From the NCBI GenBank assembly GCA_002404755.1, contig DHKI01000014.1, positions 1 through 64,000 of the forward strand: 64,000 nt of DNA. The letters run 5' to 3'. Positions 10,685-18,990 of the stretch are shown here, piece after piece. The DNA is from Clostridiales bacterium UBA4698 (lineage in GTDB: Bacteria > Bacillota > Clostridia > TANB77 > UBA1234). The position numbers and the translations under genes are program-made. Each line of letters begins with the position of its first letter. The first letter of the stretch is position 1. The notes beneath the pieces were generated by a model, which was not told where the DNA came from, did no database searches, and saw only the letters and a list, made by a program, of their open reading frames with translations.

Positions 10685-11701
10685 TTAACCTAGTTCTGCA
10701 AAATATTTAATTGTTCTAACCATTTGGCTAGTATATGAATTTTCGTTATCATACCAAGCAACAACTTGTACTTGATATAATCCGTCTTCTATTTTTGTAA
10801 CCATTGTTTGTGTAGCATCAAATAATGAACCATAAGTAATTCCTATGATATCTGATGAAACAAGTGGCTCTTCTGTGTAACCGAAAGATGCTGATGAAGC
10901 AGCTTTCATAGCAGCGTTGATTCCTTCTACTGTTATATCATTTCCTCTAACTACTGCTGTTAATATTGTTGTAGAACCTGTTGGAACTGGAACTCTTTGT
11001 GCAGATCCAATTAGTTTTCCGTTTAATTCTGGAATAACAAGTCCGATTGCTTTAGCTGCGCCTGTTGAGTTAGGAACTATGTTTACTGCAGCAGCTCTAG
11101 CTCTTCTTAAATCTCCTTTTCTGTGAGGACCATCAAGTATCATTTGGTCTCCTGTATAAGCATGGATTGTTGACATTATGCCAGATTCGATTGGTGCGTA
11201 TTTATTAAGTGTATTAGCCATTGGAGCTAAGCAGTTTGTTGTACAAGAAGCTGCTGAAATAACTGTATCTTCTGGTTTCAAGATATTTTCGTTTACCCCA
11301 AATACTACTGTTGGTAAATCTTTACCTGCTGGTGCAGAAATAACAACTTTTTTAGCGCCTGCTCTGATATGAGCTTCTGCTTTTTCTTTTGTTGTATAGA
11401 ATCCTGTACATTCTAAAACAACATCAACACCAATTTCTCCCCATGGAAGTTCTTCAGCATTTGGTTTTGCGTATATCTTTATTTCCTTTCCATCTACTGT
11501 TATTGAATCTTCTCCTGCAAATACAGTATCAGCTTTTGCATATTTACCTTGTGCAGAATCATATTTTAACAAATGTGCAAGCATTGTTGGGCTTGTTAAA
11601 TCGTTTATTGCAACAATCTCATACCCCTCCGCACCAAACATCTGTCTAAATGCTAGACGTCCAATACGTCCAAATCCATTAATAGCAACTTTTATTGACA
11701 T
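10685..11701 (-). CDS. gap: Glyceraldehyde-3-phosphate dehydrogenase
   Basis: NAD-dependent phosphorylating GAPDH. The NAD-binding [13 protein letters not shown] is at the N-terminus, the catalytic Cys is in [13 protein letters not shown] near residue 150, and [27 protein letters not shown] and WYDNENSY complete the signature. ATG 11701 (MSIKVAING) is chosen over an upstream in-frame ATG because GGAGG is nine bases before it. It is the first gene of the glycolytic operon, behind a good sigma-A-like promoter. Confidence 0.98.
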   Translation of the reverse strand: MSIKVAINGFGRIGRLAFRQMFGAEGYEIVAINDLTSPTMLAHLLKYDSAQGKYAKADTVFAGEDSITVDGKEIKIYAKPNAEELPWGEIGVDVVLECTGFYTTKEKAEAHIRAGAKKVVISAPAGKDLPTVVFGVNENILKPEDTVISAASCTTNCLAPMANTLNKYAPIESGIMSTIHAYTGDQMILDGPHRKGDLRRARAAAVNIVPNSTGAAKAIGLVIPELNGKLIGSAQRVPVPTGSTTILTAVVRGNDITVEGINAAMKAASSASFGYTEEPLVSSDIIGITYGSLFDATQTMVTKIEDGLYQVQVVAWYDNENSYTSQMVRTIKYFAELG

Positions 11702-11738
11702 AATAATATTCCTCCAATTCATTTAAAATTACAAATTC

Positions 11739-11767
11739 ATTCTATATCATTTTATCCAACTTTGCAA
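11739..11767 (-). promoter_or_regulatory. Promoter of the glycolytic operon
   Basis: Minus strand TTGCAA, exactly 17 bases, TAGAAT, about 40 bases before the gap start codon. Confidence 0.65.
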
Positions 11768-11790
11768 TATTTAACCTTTATTTATAATTA

Positions 11791-11827
11791 AAAAGTGGCA
11801 TGAATTTTTTTAACTCACACCACTTTT
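11791..11827 (-). terminator. Terminator of the kinase-like gene
   Basis: AAAAGTGG and CCACTTTT pair across a loop; the minus strand then reads TTTTTAATT. It lies just past the 11831-12508 stop. Confidence 0.7.
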
Positions 11828-11830
11828 CTG

Positions 11831-12508
11831 TCAATATTTTACCACAATGTCTGCCATATCAAGCTGAGGTAATATATCTTCTGCAATCTGAGGAAGAACA
11901 AATTCCTCATAATACCTTAGAAGCTGTCCACGTATAATAACTTTTGGCTGTGGAAGAAACATTCCTTCCTTCATACGTCTCGACATCCACACATTAACAT
12001 CCGTGTTAAGATATACTGTTACTGAATTTGGAATAATATCCTTAAGAAGAGTTATTGCGTGCAACCCAATAAAAATATTGGTACGACTGCTTTGAAATGC
12101 TTCTATTCTAAACTTTGGCTCACCCTCTTGCACTCCATTAATATCTACATACCGATATGGCCATTTTTTGCTCCAATCTCTAATATTGTATCTATTAACC
12201 AATACACATCCCTTGTCAAACAAATTTCTGGAATCTGTTATGAATCTTTCTTTGTCAAATGCCTTAATAGAGTCAATCTCCTTTCCATACTCCTCATCAC
12301 CAGGTATTAAATCTTTTTCCTTGTAATAATCCTCTTGTGAGAAAACAGTAACCCGTTCTCCGTTTATCGTTTCAAACCAATCCTTCACTGCATCTGCTAA
12401 TTCTCTTTTTCCTGATCCTATAGGACCTGCAATTATGATATTAGCCTTGCAGTACTTCCTGTAGCAATACCTAATTGCATTAGCAACCGTCGATTCAGAT
12501 ATTTCCAT
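11831..12508 (-). CDS. P-loop kinase-like protein (uridine kinase/phosphoribulokinase fold)
   Basis: Probable small-molecule kinase; substrate unknown. The P-loop IIIAGPIGSGKR occurs near residue 25, followed by FSQEDYYK, a phrase like the acceptor-site region of uridine kinases, and an internal WMSRRMKEG stretch. The start at 12508 is set by GAGGAGG a few bases upstream; upstream in-frame codons lie inside the preceding gene. The 225-residue length is close to Udk. It overlaps the end of the small membrane gene by 14 bases, so the two are translationally coupled. Two Arg codons are CGG, unlike neighbouring glycolytic genes. Confidence 0.65.
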   Translation of the reverse strand: MEISESTVANAIRYCYRKYCKANIIIAGPIGSGKRELADAVKDWFETINGERVTVFSQEDYYKEKDLIPGDEEYGKEIDSIKAFDKERFITDSRNLFDKGCVLVNRYNIRDWSKKWPYRYVDINGVQEGEPKFRIEAFQSSRTNIFIGLHAITLLKDIIPNSVTVYLNTDVNVWMSRRMKEGMFLPQPKVIIRGQLLRYYEEFVLPQIAEDILPQLDMADIVVKY

Positions 12509-12755
12509 CTTTATCCTCCTCGTCATGCTCTTGCTTTTCAAACAGCTCATGTACCTTGTACATGACATAAAAAGCAAATCCAATCGTAGTGGCAATCACT
12601 ATAGAAAAAATAGCGAACAGCACTTTCAACATTGCCGAAACGTCTTCATGCAACACAATCGGAACCATAATCACCAACATGCATAAAATGCATATCATGA
12701 CCACGATTAGCGAAAACATGCAGCTAGATATCCTCCGTTTACCAAGTTCCTTCAT
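12495..12755 (-). CDS. Small two-pass membrane protein
   Basis: Unrecognised 86-residue protein with two hydrophobic segments (about 11-33 and 40-65) and a charged C-terminal tail EKQEHDEEDKDG. GGGGGAT precedes the ATG and a promoter lies about 45 bases further up. Its 3' end overlaps the kinase-like gene, suggesting a membrane protein and cytosolic kinase acting as a pair. Arg7 or 8 is encoded by CGG, marking it as part of the cassette class of genes in this window. Confidence 0.6.
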   Translation of the reverse strand: MKELGKRRISSCMFSLIVVMICILCMLVIMVPIVLHEDVSAMLKVLFAIFSIVIATTIGFAFYVMYKVHELFEKQEHDEEDKDGNI

Positions 12756-12798
12756 ATAGAAATCCCCCTTTTAATAGACTTTATTGTTTCGTTCACAC

Positions 12799-12827
12799 AT
12801 TCTATCACAGAAACGAAGTAAAAGCAA
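12799..12827 (-). promoter_or_regulatory. Sigma-A-like promoter of the membrane protein/kinase pair
   Basis: Minus strand TTGCTT, 17 bases, TAGAAT, upstream of the ATG at 12755. Confidence 0.6.
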
Positions 12828-12947
12828 GCTATGAAAACTGAAAATCTCTGGTAAAAATCAAATATTTATTGTTTTATTTTGTTAATTGCGAGAGGGCCTG
12901 TAACACAAGCCTCCAAAATTCACCATAATGTAATATATTTTTATGAA

Positions 12948-14186
12948 TTATTCTTCGTTCTCAATGATTTTTTCTATTTCATCGCCAATTTTTTCAATTA
13001 CACCAACAACTAGTGCATTTCCCATCATAAAATTTCTTTTTTTCTCTGTCATTCCTGTTTTAGTCCAATTATCAGGAAAACCGTTTATTCTTTCACATTC
13101 AATAGGAGTTAATAATCTAGGTTTTTTTGTTTTAAAATCTTCAATAACATGCGTTGTTCTACTAACACCGCCTTCGCTTGTAAGCATCGTTCTTGCAGGA
13201 GCATCTAAATTATCTGGAAATGGCATTGCACCTTCTGAATAGTAATAAGGTGTTCCATCCGGCTTAGTTCTAGGAATTCTTTTGCTCCCTTTTAAATAAG
13301 CGAATTTCTTTATTTGCTGTTCTGACAAAAAATATTTATTATCGATATCGTTTTCTTCCCTAATTTTTCTAAGCGGATAAATTAAATTATAATCCGATTC
13401 TGTTTTTACGGTGTATATGTCACCATTTGCCATAACTCCTGCATTATAAAACTCACATTTAAAATTGTTACTTACATCAATTAAGTCTTTATAATCAGAA
13501 ATACATGATTCCGACATAGCTGAATAAGAATCTTTTATCGGAAATTGTTTAACAAAAATTCCTTTTTTAAAAATAATATCTCTATTTTTCATCTTTTGCA
13601 TTTCTTTATAGTAATTAGTAGTTTTATGATAAGCAAAAATATAGGTTCTTCTTCTTTTTTGTGGTAGTCCGTATTCACCAGCGTTAATAACACGCCACTC
13701 AACATCATATCCATTTTCATAAAAACTTCTTAAAATCATTCCAAAGTCTCTACCTCTTTGTTTGGCTGGAGATAATAATAATCTATCTACATTTTCTAAT
13801 AATACAAAAGGCGGTCTTTTTATCGCTAATGTTTCTTCAATTGCCCACCATAAAGCTCCCTTTTTTCCTTCAATTCCTTTACTATTTGACAAAGTTTGAG
13901 CAACAGAATAATCCTGACAAGGAAATCCGCCAACTAGTAAACTATGATCTGGAATATCATGTTTATCAACTTCAAATATATCAATATTACTTACATCATT
14001 AAAACCGAATCTAGTTCCATAACAATTATATGCATCCTGCGTTTTAGTAGATGGCTCCCACTGATTAGCCCATAAAAATTTCCAATTACCATTTTCTTTA
14101 ACCTTATCATTTTCAAATGAAACTTTATTTAACCCACATCTGAATCCACCAACTCCTGCAAATAACTCAACGCATGTCTTTTTCAT
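12948..14186 (-). CDS. DNA (cytosine-5) methyltransferase of a GATC-type restriction system
   Basis: Transfers a methyl group from S-adenosylmethionine to cytosine C5, protecting host DNA. The 412 residues contain motif I VELFAGVGGF (6-15), motif IV GGFPCQDYS with the catalytic Cys90, motif VI LLENVDRLL, motif VIII QKRRRTYIFAY and the C-terminal RINGFPDNW and MMGNALV. The start at 14186 follows AGGAGG by six bases; two upstream in-frame ATGs are not needed. It is divergent from a Sau3AI-like endonuclease gene, so its target is probably the C of GATC. That specificity is inferred from the partner, not from the target-recognition region. Confidence 0.93.
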   Translation of the reverse strand: MKKTCVELFAGVGGFRCGLNKVSFENDKVKENGNWKFLWANQWEPSTKTQDAYNCYGTRFGFNDVSNIDIFEVDKHDIPDHSLLVGGFPCQDYSVAQTLSNSKGIEGKKGALWWAIEETLAIKRPPFVLLENVDRLLLSPAKQRGRDFGMILRSFYENGYDVEWRVINAGEYGLPQKRRRTYIFAYHKTTNYYKEMQKMKNRDIIFKKGIFVKQFPIKDSYSAMSESCISDYKDLIDVSNNFKCEFYNAGVMANGDIYTVKTESDYNLIYPLRKIREENDIDNKYFLSEQQIKKFAYLKGSKRIPRTKPDGTPYYYSEGAMPFPDNLDAPARTMLTSEGGVSRTTHVIEDFKTKKPRLLTPIECERINGFPDNWTKTGMTEKKRNFMMGNALVVGVIEKIGDEIEKIIENEE

Positions 14187-14357
14187 TTTATACCTCCTCA
14201 TGTTGTTTAACATCAATAGTTATATTATAATATAGTCAATTGAAAAGATCAACCTCATAAGAAAACATTATACTAAATTTTCTCGTAAAGATTAACACTT
14301 CTGCATAAATATTTTATCTTATTTTTTCAATTAAGACAAGATCGAAAGGAGAATTTT

Positions 14358-15740
14358 ATGAAAAAAGGAAGATTATATAATAGACAAGAAATAGAACTTA
14401 TTTCTAAATCTGTAATAGGAAAATCTGTAAATGATATTTTAAATGAAGAGAGTATCACTATTGAAGATAAAGAAGCAAATAAAGGTGGACTAGGTCAATT
14501 AATTGAAAAATACTTATTTGGCATGGATAACAATAGTGATTCCGAACCCGATTTTATGCCAGCTGGTATAGAATTAAAAGTAACACCTTATAAAAAAATT
14601 AAAGATGGCAAATTATCTGCTAAGGAAAGACTAGTCTTAAACATTATCGATTATATGACAGAATATAAAAACACATTTAAAAATAGTCATTTTTGGTATA
14701 AAAATAATAAAATTCAATTATTATGGTATTTATGGGAGGCGAATAAGGATAAAAAAGATTTAATCATAACACATGAGAAGTTATTAGAATTAGAAAAATA
14801 TGAAGACTTAAAACAAATTGAAGAGGATTGGAACTTTATTATTAATAAAATTCGTGAAGGAAAGGCACATGAGATTTCTGAAGCCGATACAATGTATTTA
14901 GGTGCGTGTCCTAAAGGAGCTAGTGCATTATCTACAAGAGAACAACCATTTAGTGATATTCCATCAATGCAAAGGGCATTTTGTTTTAAAAATTCATATA
15001 TGACTCAACTTGTTAGAAAATATATTGGAGACTATTCTAACGTTGAAAAAGTATTAAAAGGAACAAATGACACATTTAACGAATTTGTGTTTAACATTAT
15101 TGATAAGTACAAGGGCAAATCTCAAAACGAGTTAATGAAGGAATTTAATATTGACACGAAAGCAAAAAATATTAATAGTATGCTGATAAGTAGAATGTTT
15201 AATGTAAAAAGTAAATTATCTGAGACTGAGGAATTTCAAAAAGCAAAAATCATTCCTAAGACTGTTAGAATTGAAGAAAATGGTAAAATAAAAGAATCAA
15301 TCTCCTTTCCATACTTTAAGTATACAGAAATAATTAAGCAAGACTGGGAAAATAGTGATTTGAGAGAAGAACTTGAAACTACTAAATATATGTTCTTCGT
15401 ATTTAAAATGGAAAATGGTGAGTATGTATTTAAAGGTATAAAATTATGGAATATGCCTGAAATCGATATTGAAACATCAGTTATGGAAATGTGGAAAAAA
15501 ACATATAACACTATTAAAACTGGTAATATAGTAAAATCTATTGAAAATGGAATTAGAAAAACTAATTTCGTTGGAATGAGTGAAAATAGTGTTTGCCATG
15601 TTAGACCACATGGTAGAAACGCTAATGATGTTTGCAAATTACCCGTTGCTGATAAATTAACTGGTGCAACTGAGTACACTAAGCATTGTTTTTGGATTAA
15701 CAACAATTATATAAGAAAGATACTTAATGAATATATATAA
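14358..15740 (+). CDS. Sau3AI/MutH-family type II restriction endonuclease
   Basis: Probable GATC-cutting endonuclease. The N-terminal half carries the MutH-like catalytic set: Asp65, Glu72 and Lys74 in EPDFMPAGIELKV, with Glu50 in the preceding helix. The C-terminal half is the second, usually inactive, MutH-like domain and ends with VRPHGRNANDVC and TKHCFWINNNYI, characteristic of Sau3AI relatives. The 460-residue length fits. GAAAGGAGA precedes the ATG and a GATC site lies about ten bases before that ribosome site. It is divergent from its cognate methyltransferase and sits beside the left phage attachment repeat. Confidence 0.92.
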   Translation: MKKGRLYNRQEIELISKSVIGKSVNDILNEESITIEDKEANKGGLGQLIEKYLFGMDNNSDSEPDFMPAGIELKVTPYKKIKDGKLSAKERLVLNIIDYMTEYKNTFKNSHFWYKNNKIQLLWYLWEANKDKKDLIITHEKLLELEKYEDLKQIEEDWNFIINKIREGKAHEISEADTMYLGACPKGASALSTREQPFSDIPSMQRAFCFKNSYMTQLVRKYIGDYSNVEKVLKGTNDTFNEFVFNIIDKYKGKSQNELMKEFNIDTKAKNINSMLISRMFNVKSKLSETEEFQKAKIIPKTVRIEENGKIKESISFPYFKYTEIIKQDWENSDLREELETTKYMFFVFKMENGEYVFKGIKLWNMPEIDIETSVMEMWKKTYNTIKTGNIVKSIENGIRKTNFVGMSENSVCHVRPHGRNANDVCKLPVADKLTGATEYTKHCFWINNNYIRKILNEYI

Positions 15741-15753
15741 TTGATATAATTAG

Positions 15754-15789
15754 AAAAAGATGATTATTATAGCTAAAAATCATCTTTTT
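15754..15789 (+). terminator. Terminator of the endonuclease gene
   Basis: AAAAAGATGATT pairs with AATCATCTTTTT and a T-rich tail follows, 14 bases after the stop codon. Confidence 0.85.
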
Positions 15790-15871
15790 CTTTTATGTTA
15801 TTTATATAACATGAAAATCATTCTTTCGAATAATTCGTATATGCAAGTTCGAATTACTCGAACAAATTCAT

Positions 15872-15923
15872 CATTGGAGCCAATAGCCGGAATCGAACCG
15901 GCGACCTACTGATTACGAATCAG
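15872..15923 (+). repeat. attL: 52-bp direct repeat of the tRNA-Thr 3' portion
   Basis: Identical to 24614-24665. It holds the CCA end, the T-arm and the anticodon-stem 3' side of tRNA-Thr read on the minus strand, then departs from the tRNA sequence at 15924. It is the left scar of integrase-mediated insertion into the tRNA gene. Confidence 0.93.
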
Positions 15924-15943
15924 CGAAGTTTTAGAAATGAACA

Positions 15944-16114
15944 TTAGGTCCAGTAATCGTTTATGTCTATTATTTCTATTTTTATTTTATAATTAGGATA
16001 TTTTTTTGAGTAAAAAGGTTCTAGAAATCTCATGAAGCCTTCTTCATTTAGGTCGTTTTGACTTTCTACAGTTTCAAGAATTTTTTCTCCAGCTTTTATA
16101 ATAATTTTACACAT
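15944..16114 (-). CDS. Small phage protein, unknown
   Basis: A 56-residue reading frame, MCKIIIKAGEK at the start and INDYWT at the end, with AAAGGAGAAATT before the ATG. It is acidic and basic in patches with no membrane segment. It is encoded against the main phage transcript, downstream of the basic 34-residue frame. No relative recognised; support is the ribosome site and the intact frame inside a gene-dense phage. Confidence 0.45.
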   Translation of the reverse strand: MCKIIIKAGEKILETVESQNDLNEEGFMRFLEPFYSKKYPNYKIKIEIIDINDYWT

Positions 16115-16164
16115 TTTTAATTTCTCCTTTACTTTTTTATTGTTTGATGTTAATATTTAGTTAT

Positions 16165-16187
16165 TGGAGGGAGATTGACTCCCTCCA
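16165..16187 (-). other. Hairpin between two small leftward phage genes
   Basis: TGGAGGGAG and CTCCCTCCA form a 9-bp stem with a 5-base loop. There is no strong T-run, so it may be an attenuator or processing site rather than a terminator. Confidence 0.45.
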
Positions 16188-16195
16188 GATTAACT

Positions 16196-16300
16196 TTAGA
16201 ATGAATTGTGAAGTTCCATAATGTTGTTCCAAAGTTTGCGTTTTTTAGTTCTTAGCTTCCAGATAGCTAGGAACTTTTTTATTTTTTTGAATATTTTCAT
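16196..16300 (-). CDS. Tiny basic phage protein
   Basis: A 34-residue frame starting MKIFKKIKKFLAIW with about one third Lys/Arg and a strong GGGAGG site eight bases before the ATG. The amphipathic basic composition suits nucleic-acid or membrane-surface binding, but no function is assigned. Together with the 15944-16114 frame it forms a leftward pair next to attL. Confidence 0.4.
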   Translation of the reverse strand: MKIFKKIKKFLAIWKLRTKKRKLWNNIMELHNSF

Positions 16301-16444
16301 ATTTTAACCTCCCTTCATTTAGATTTTTTGGTCAGCTTCGCACAAATTAAAGAGAATACTAGAACGGCATCTCGTTAATTTTCAGATGCATATTGCCCCG
16401 AAATTAAGAGCTACGAAGCCCTACCCTGTCCCCCCAAAATGGAA

Positions 16445-16480
16445 TAACAGGTGTAAGCACTATCGTGCTTACACCTGTTA
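16445..16480. repeat. Perfect 16-bp stem hairpin
   Basis: TAACAGGTGTAAGCAC, loop TATC, then its exact complement. With a four-base loop it is the most stable simple hairpin in the phage. Candidate packaging signal or origin hairpin. Confidence 0.75.
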
Positions 16481-16503
16481 CTTTTAAAAAGAGAAAACTT
16501 AAA

Positions 16504-16604
16504 CCATATGTCAATGTGCCCCGCTAAAGCGGGGTGTCGGAAGATTTTTTTATTGGGCGGGCTGTGCTCGCACGATAAAAAAATACGCAACAATTGACAT
16601 ATGG
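16504..16604. repeat. Nested cruciform, about 100 bases
   Basis: Outer arms CCATATGTCAAT (16504-16515) and ATTGACATATGG (16593-16604) pair perfectly. Inside are CCCCGC-TAAA-GCGGGG (16519-16534), ATTTTTTTAT with ATAAAAAAAT (16544-16553 and 16575-16584), and GTGC-TC-GCAC. This multibranched form is typical of single-strand phage origins. Confidence 0.75.
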
Positions 16605-16742
16605 CCTCTCGCTCCCGGGTAGTAGAGAGCCTGACAAACTAACAACAAACAAAAATAGCAGTACTACTAACTAGCACCGCTACAAAGAAACTAATTTTAG
16701 CCGATGTCCCCCGGTTTGTTACTGCACGCCCCCCCACGCCGA

Positions 16743-16840
16743 GCACGGAGTAAGGATATGGAGATAGTGAAATTATTCGTTTCCCAATAGAATTACCCAT
16801 ATTCGAATAATGGAACGGTCGGAATATCCTTACTTTGTGC
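16743..16840. repeat. Second nested inverted repeat
   Basis: Outer 17-base arms (16743-16759 and 16824-16840) pair with two mismatches around AGTAAGGATAT; inner arms ATTATTCG (16772-16779) and CGAATAAT (16804-16811) pair perfectly. Candidate replication origin or operator structure. Confidence 0.65.
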
Positions 16841-17006
16841 CCCCCTGAGACAACTAGGAAGGTAATATATTAGGAAACCAAGGTGGTGTCCTTACAAACA
16901 TTAAATAATATTCATATATTTATTTTTACATCGGCGAACTTTATATATAAACTTTATAATATTATCTTGAAAATCAATTACCTTATATTTTAACTTGAAG
17001 ATTATT

Positions 17007-17243
17007 TTATAACTGTTTCTTTGTTCTTGGATATGGTTTCATTTCATCGGTTAATCCTAGTATATAATCTACACTCACATTGTAAAAAGTAGATAAATTT
17101 ATTAGTACAGTTGTTGGAATATCATTTTTTCCTATTTCGTATTGATTGTATCCAGTTTGTGACATATTTAGAATTTGTCCAACTTGTTTTTGTGTTAAGT
17201 CCTTATCTTCTCTTAGTTCTCTAATTCTTTTATACATAAACAT
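17007..17243 (-). CDS. XRE/Cro-CI-type phage repressor
   Basis: 78-residue helix-turn-helix DNA-binding protein. The HTH runs from about residue 8 to 40: IRELREDKDLTQKQVG, ILNMSQTGYNQYE, IGKNDIPT; it is followed by a short dimerisation tail YNVSVDYILGLTDE typical of Firmicute XRE repressors. It is transcribed leftwards, divergent from the phage structural operon. Three near-identical palindromes in the spacer are its likely operators, so it should hold the phage in the integrated state. GGGGGGC lies before the ATG. Confidence 0.88.
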   Translation of the reverse strand: MFMYKRIRELREDKDLTQKQVGQILNMSQTGYNQYEIGKNDIPTTVLINLSTFYNVSVDYILGLTDEMKPYPRTKKQL

Positions 17244-17270
17244 GCCCCCCTTTGCGAAAAATTATACGAT

Positions 17271-17343
17271 AACTTAAAATAAGTTGTTGACATTAAACTT
17301 AAAATAAGTTAAATTTAAAGTGTACCTTAACTTAAATTAAGTT
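17271..17343. promoter_or_regulatory. Three-site operator array of the phage repressor
   Basis: The palindrome AACTTAAAATAAGTT occurs at 17271-17285 and 17296-17310, and AACTTAAATTAAGTT at 17329-17343. Centres are 25 and 33 bases apart. The middle site overlaps the spacer of the rightward promoter. Confidence 0.85.
17287..17315 (+). promoter_or_regulatory. Rightward phage promoter
   Basis: TTGACA at 17287-17292 lies between operators 1 and 2; 17 bases on is TAAATT. Repressor bound at either site would block polymerase. It would drive the operon starting at 17478. Confidence 0.6.
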
Positions 17344-17477
17344 AGGCTACACGCATTGAAAAAGACTAACTATCAACACTTATTTTTTTCATGCATGCTT
17401 CCAAAGCCCAGATAGCAAAAGGCGCGCTTGTCTATCTGGAAATGGAAACAATTTTAAATTATAAGGAGGTGTTATAT

Positions 17478-17795
17478 ATGTTTACAGCTAAGAAGCAAGA
17501 AGCATATTTAAAAGGTTTTAAAATCGTAGAACCTGGAACATTTAAAAGTAAAGATGATGGACATGAAGTTGCTTATGATGGATATAGAGCAGTTATATTG
17601 TGTTTAAATAATAAAAATGGCGAATTAATTGATTGCCCTTGTAGAATTCCAAATGTTCCGCAAGGCGAAGAAATATACGTAAAATTAAGAAATTTGCCTA
17701 TCATGACTAAAATTTCAACAGATATTGAAATTCAATTCGGAAAAGATGGCAAATCACCAAAGTATTTTATAACAGGTTTTGAAGTTGCTAAATAA
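17478..17795 (+). CDS. Probable phage single-stranded DNA-binding protein (gpV-like)
   Basis: First gene of the rightward operon, 105 residues, no signal or membrane segment. The protein is beta-rich with alternating charged and hydrophobic residues, and position and size match the ssDNA-binding protein that coats new filamentous-phage genomes. ATG 17478 is fixed by AAGGAGG; an in-frame upstream start is not supported. The DNA between the promoter and this gene shows a GC-richer block (CCAAAGCCCAGATAGC) that can pair with GCTATCTGG nearby. Function is from position, not a recognised motif. Confidence 0.5.
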   Translation: MFTAKKQEAYLKGFKIVEPGTFKSKDDGHEVAYDGYRAVILCLNNKNGELIDCPCRIPNVPQGEEIYVKLRNLPIMTKISTDIEIQFGKDGKSPKYFITGFEVAK

Positions 17796-17901
17796 CGATA
17801 TAAATTAGCGAAAGCTATTTATATAAAATTTACTAAAGATAAGTATATAAATGAGGGTCCCCCCTTTTTATATAAATATACTAAAGAAAGGAGTTTTGCA
17901 C

Positions 17902-18195
17902 ATGTCTAAACTAAAAGAATTACTAAAGAATAAGAAAATGTTTGTATGTATGGCTATGATGTGCTTATGTTTGGCATTAGGTTCTATCGCTTTTGCTGGT
18001 AGTGGTGAATCTGCTGCATCAAATCTTGATTTTTCTGTTGTAACTAATGCTTTAACTGCAGCCGTTACACCTGCTGACATATTAACAATCATTTCTAAAG
18101 TAATTGTAATTGGTATACCATTTGTTCTTGCATGGTTTGGTTTCAGATTTTTGTGGAGCAAATTCAGAGGTGCAGTTACTCGTGGAAAGATGTAG
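17902..18195 (+). CDS. Major coat protein precursor (pVIII-like)
   Basis: 97-residue precursor. Basic N-terminus, hydrophobic core and the cleavage site SIAFA at residue 32 form a signal peptide. The mature part of about 65 residues has an acidic/polar N-terminal part (GSGESAASNLDFS), one membrane segment at about 61-85, and a basic C-terminus KFRGAVTRGK that would contact DNA. This is exactly the filamentous-phage coat protein plan. AAAGGAG precedes ATG 17902. High expression is expected from its place near the promoter. Confidence 0.85.
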   Translation: MSKLKELLKNKKMFVCMAMMCLCLALGSIAFAGSGESAASNLDFSVVTNALTAAVTPADILTIISKVIVIGIPFVLAWFGFRFLWSKFRGAVTRGKM

Positions 18196-18243
18196 GCTTA
18201 TGGGGGGATAACTCCCCCCTTTCCTATATTTTAGGAGGTTAAT

Positions 18244-18990
18244 ATGGCAGATTATTTAAAGGGTTCAATAAATCCTAAAAACCTTGTAGATACTGCTAAA
18301 TATAATATTGAATTTAGAAAATCACATCCAGATTATTTTTATCCAGAAGGTTTAATATCTTTTTGTGGTTCTCAAGGTTCAGGGAAAACTTTATCGGCTG
18401 TGCAATACATCATAAAGATTTTAAAAGATTATCCTAAAGCTGTTTTGGTTACTAATGTTCATATAGATGGTATTAAAAATCAAGTCGTGGAGTATTCTTC
18501 ACTTCAAGAACTTATAAATCTATTTGATTTGGTGCATAACGGCGAATATGGGGTTATTTATTTTATTGATGAAATACAAGTATTATTCAATGCTTTGCTT
18601 AGACGTAATTTAGATGTTAGGACATTAGAAACTATTTCACAACAACGTAAGCAAAGGAAACATATAATTGGAACCGCTCAAATATTCGCAAAAATCGATA
18701 AGATTTTTAGGGAACAAATGCAAGGTGTTGTACTTTGTAACAAGTTTTTAAATTGCATTCAATATAATCAACGTATAGATGGTCAAAAGGTTGTTGAAGT
18801 AGATGGAAAGCTTAAGTACGATGTCGAACGTAATTATATATGGTTCCATAGTCCAAAACTTTATAATTTGTATGACACTTCAAAAATTATTTCTGCTTAT
18901 AAAAAAGAGTATGAAAATAATGCTTTTGATATGTCTGCACTTGAAAAAGTTTTGAAAGAAATTAACGAAGGGGGTACATGTAATGCCTGA
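18244..18990 (+). CDS. Zot/pI-type phage assembly ATPase
   Basis: Motor for extruding the filament through the membrane. The 248 residues contain Walker A GSQGSGKT at 42-49 and Walker B VIYFIDE at 104-110, with an arginine- and glutamine-rich stretch SQQRKQRKH afterwards, as in the Zot domain. Unlike classical pI there is no transmembrane segment near the C-terminus; the next gene overlaps it by 8 bases and encodes a small membrane protein that could supply the anchor. GGAGG precedes the ATG. Confidence 0.9.
   Translation: MADYLKGSINPKNLVDTAKYNIEFRKSHPDYFYPEGLISFCGSQGSGKTLSAVQYIIKILKDYPKAVLVTNVHIDGIKNQVVEYSSLQELINLFDLVHNGEYGVIYFIDEIQVLFNALLRRNLDVRTLETISQQRKQRKHIIGTAQIFAKIDKIFREQMQGVVLCNKFLNCIQYNQRIDGQKVVEVDGKLKYDVERNYIWFHSPKLYNLYDTSKIISAYKKEYENNAFDMSALEKVLKEINEGGTCNA

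Larger units (their letters stand above)
16301..17006. other. Gene-free phage intergenic region (probable origin and packaging region)
   Basis: About 700 bases with no convincing gene and clearly higher G+C than the phage genes around it. It holds three large inverted-repeat structures listed separately. Filamentous phages keep their double- and single-strand origins and packaging hairpin in one such structured intergenic region, so that role is inferred here. The CCCCCC and GGGG-flanked tracts near 16425, 16700-16735 and 16840 are also unusual for this AT-rich DNA. Confidence 0.6.

Noticed and set aside
16411..16593. A 60-codon leftward frame in the phage intergenic region
   Set aside because: It runs through two hairpins, has no ribosome site and its composition follows the structured DNA.
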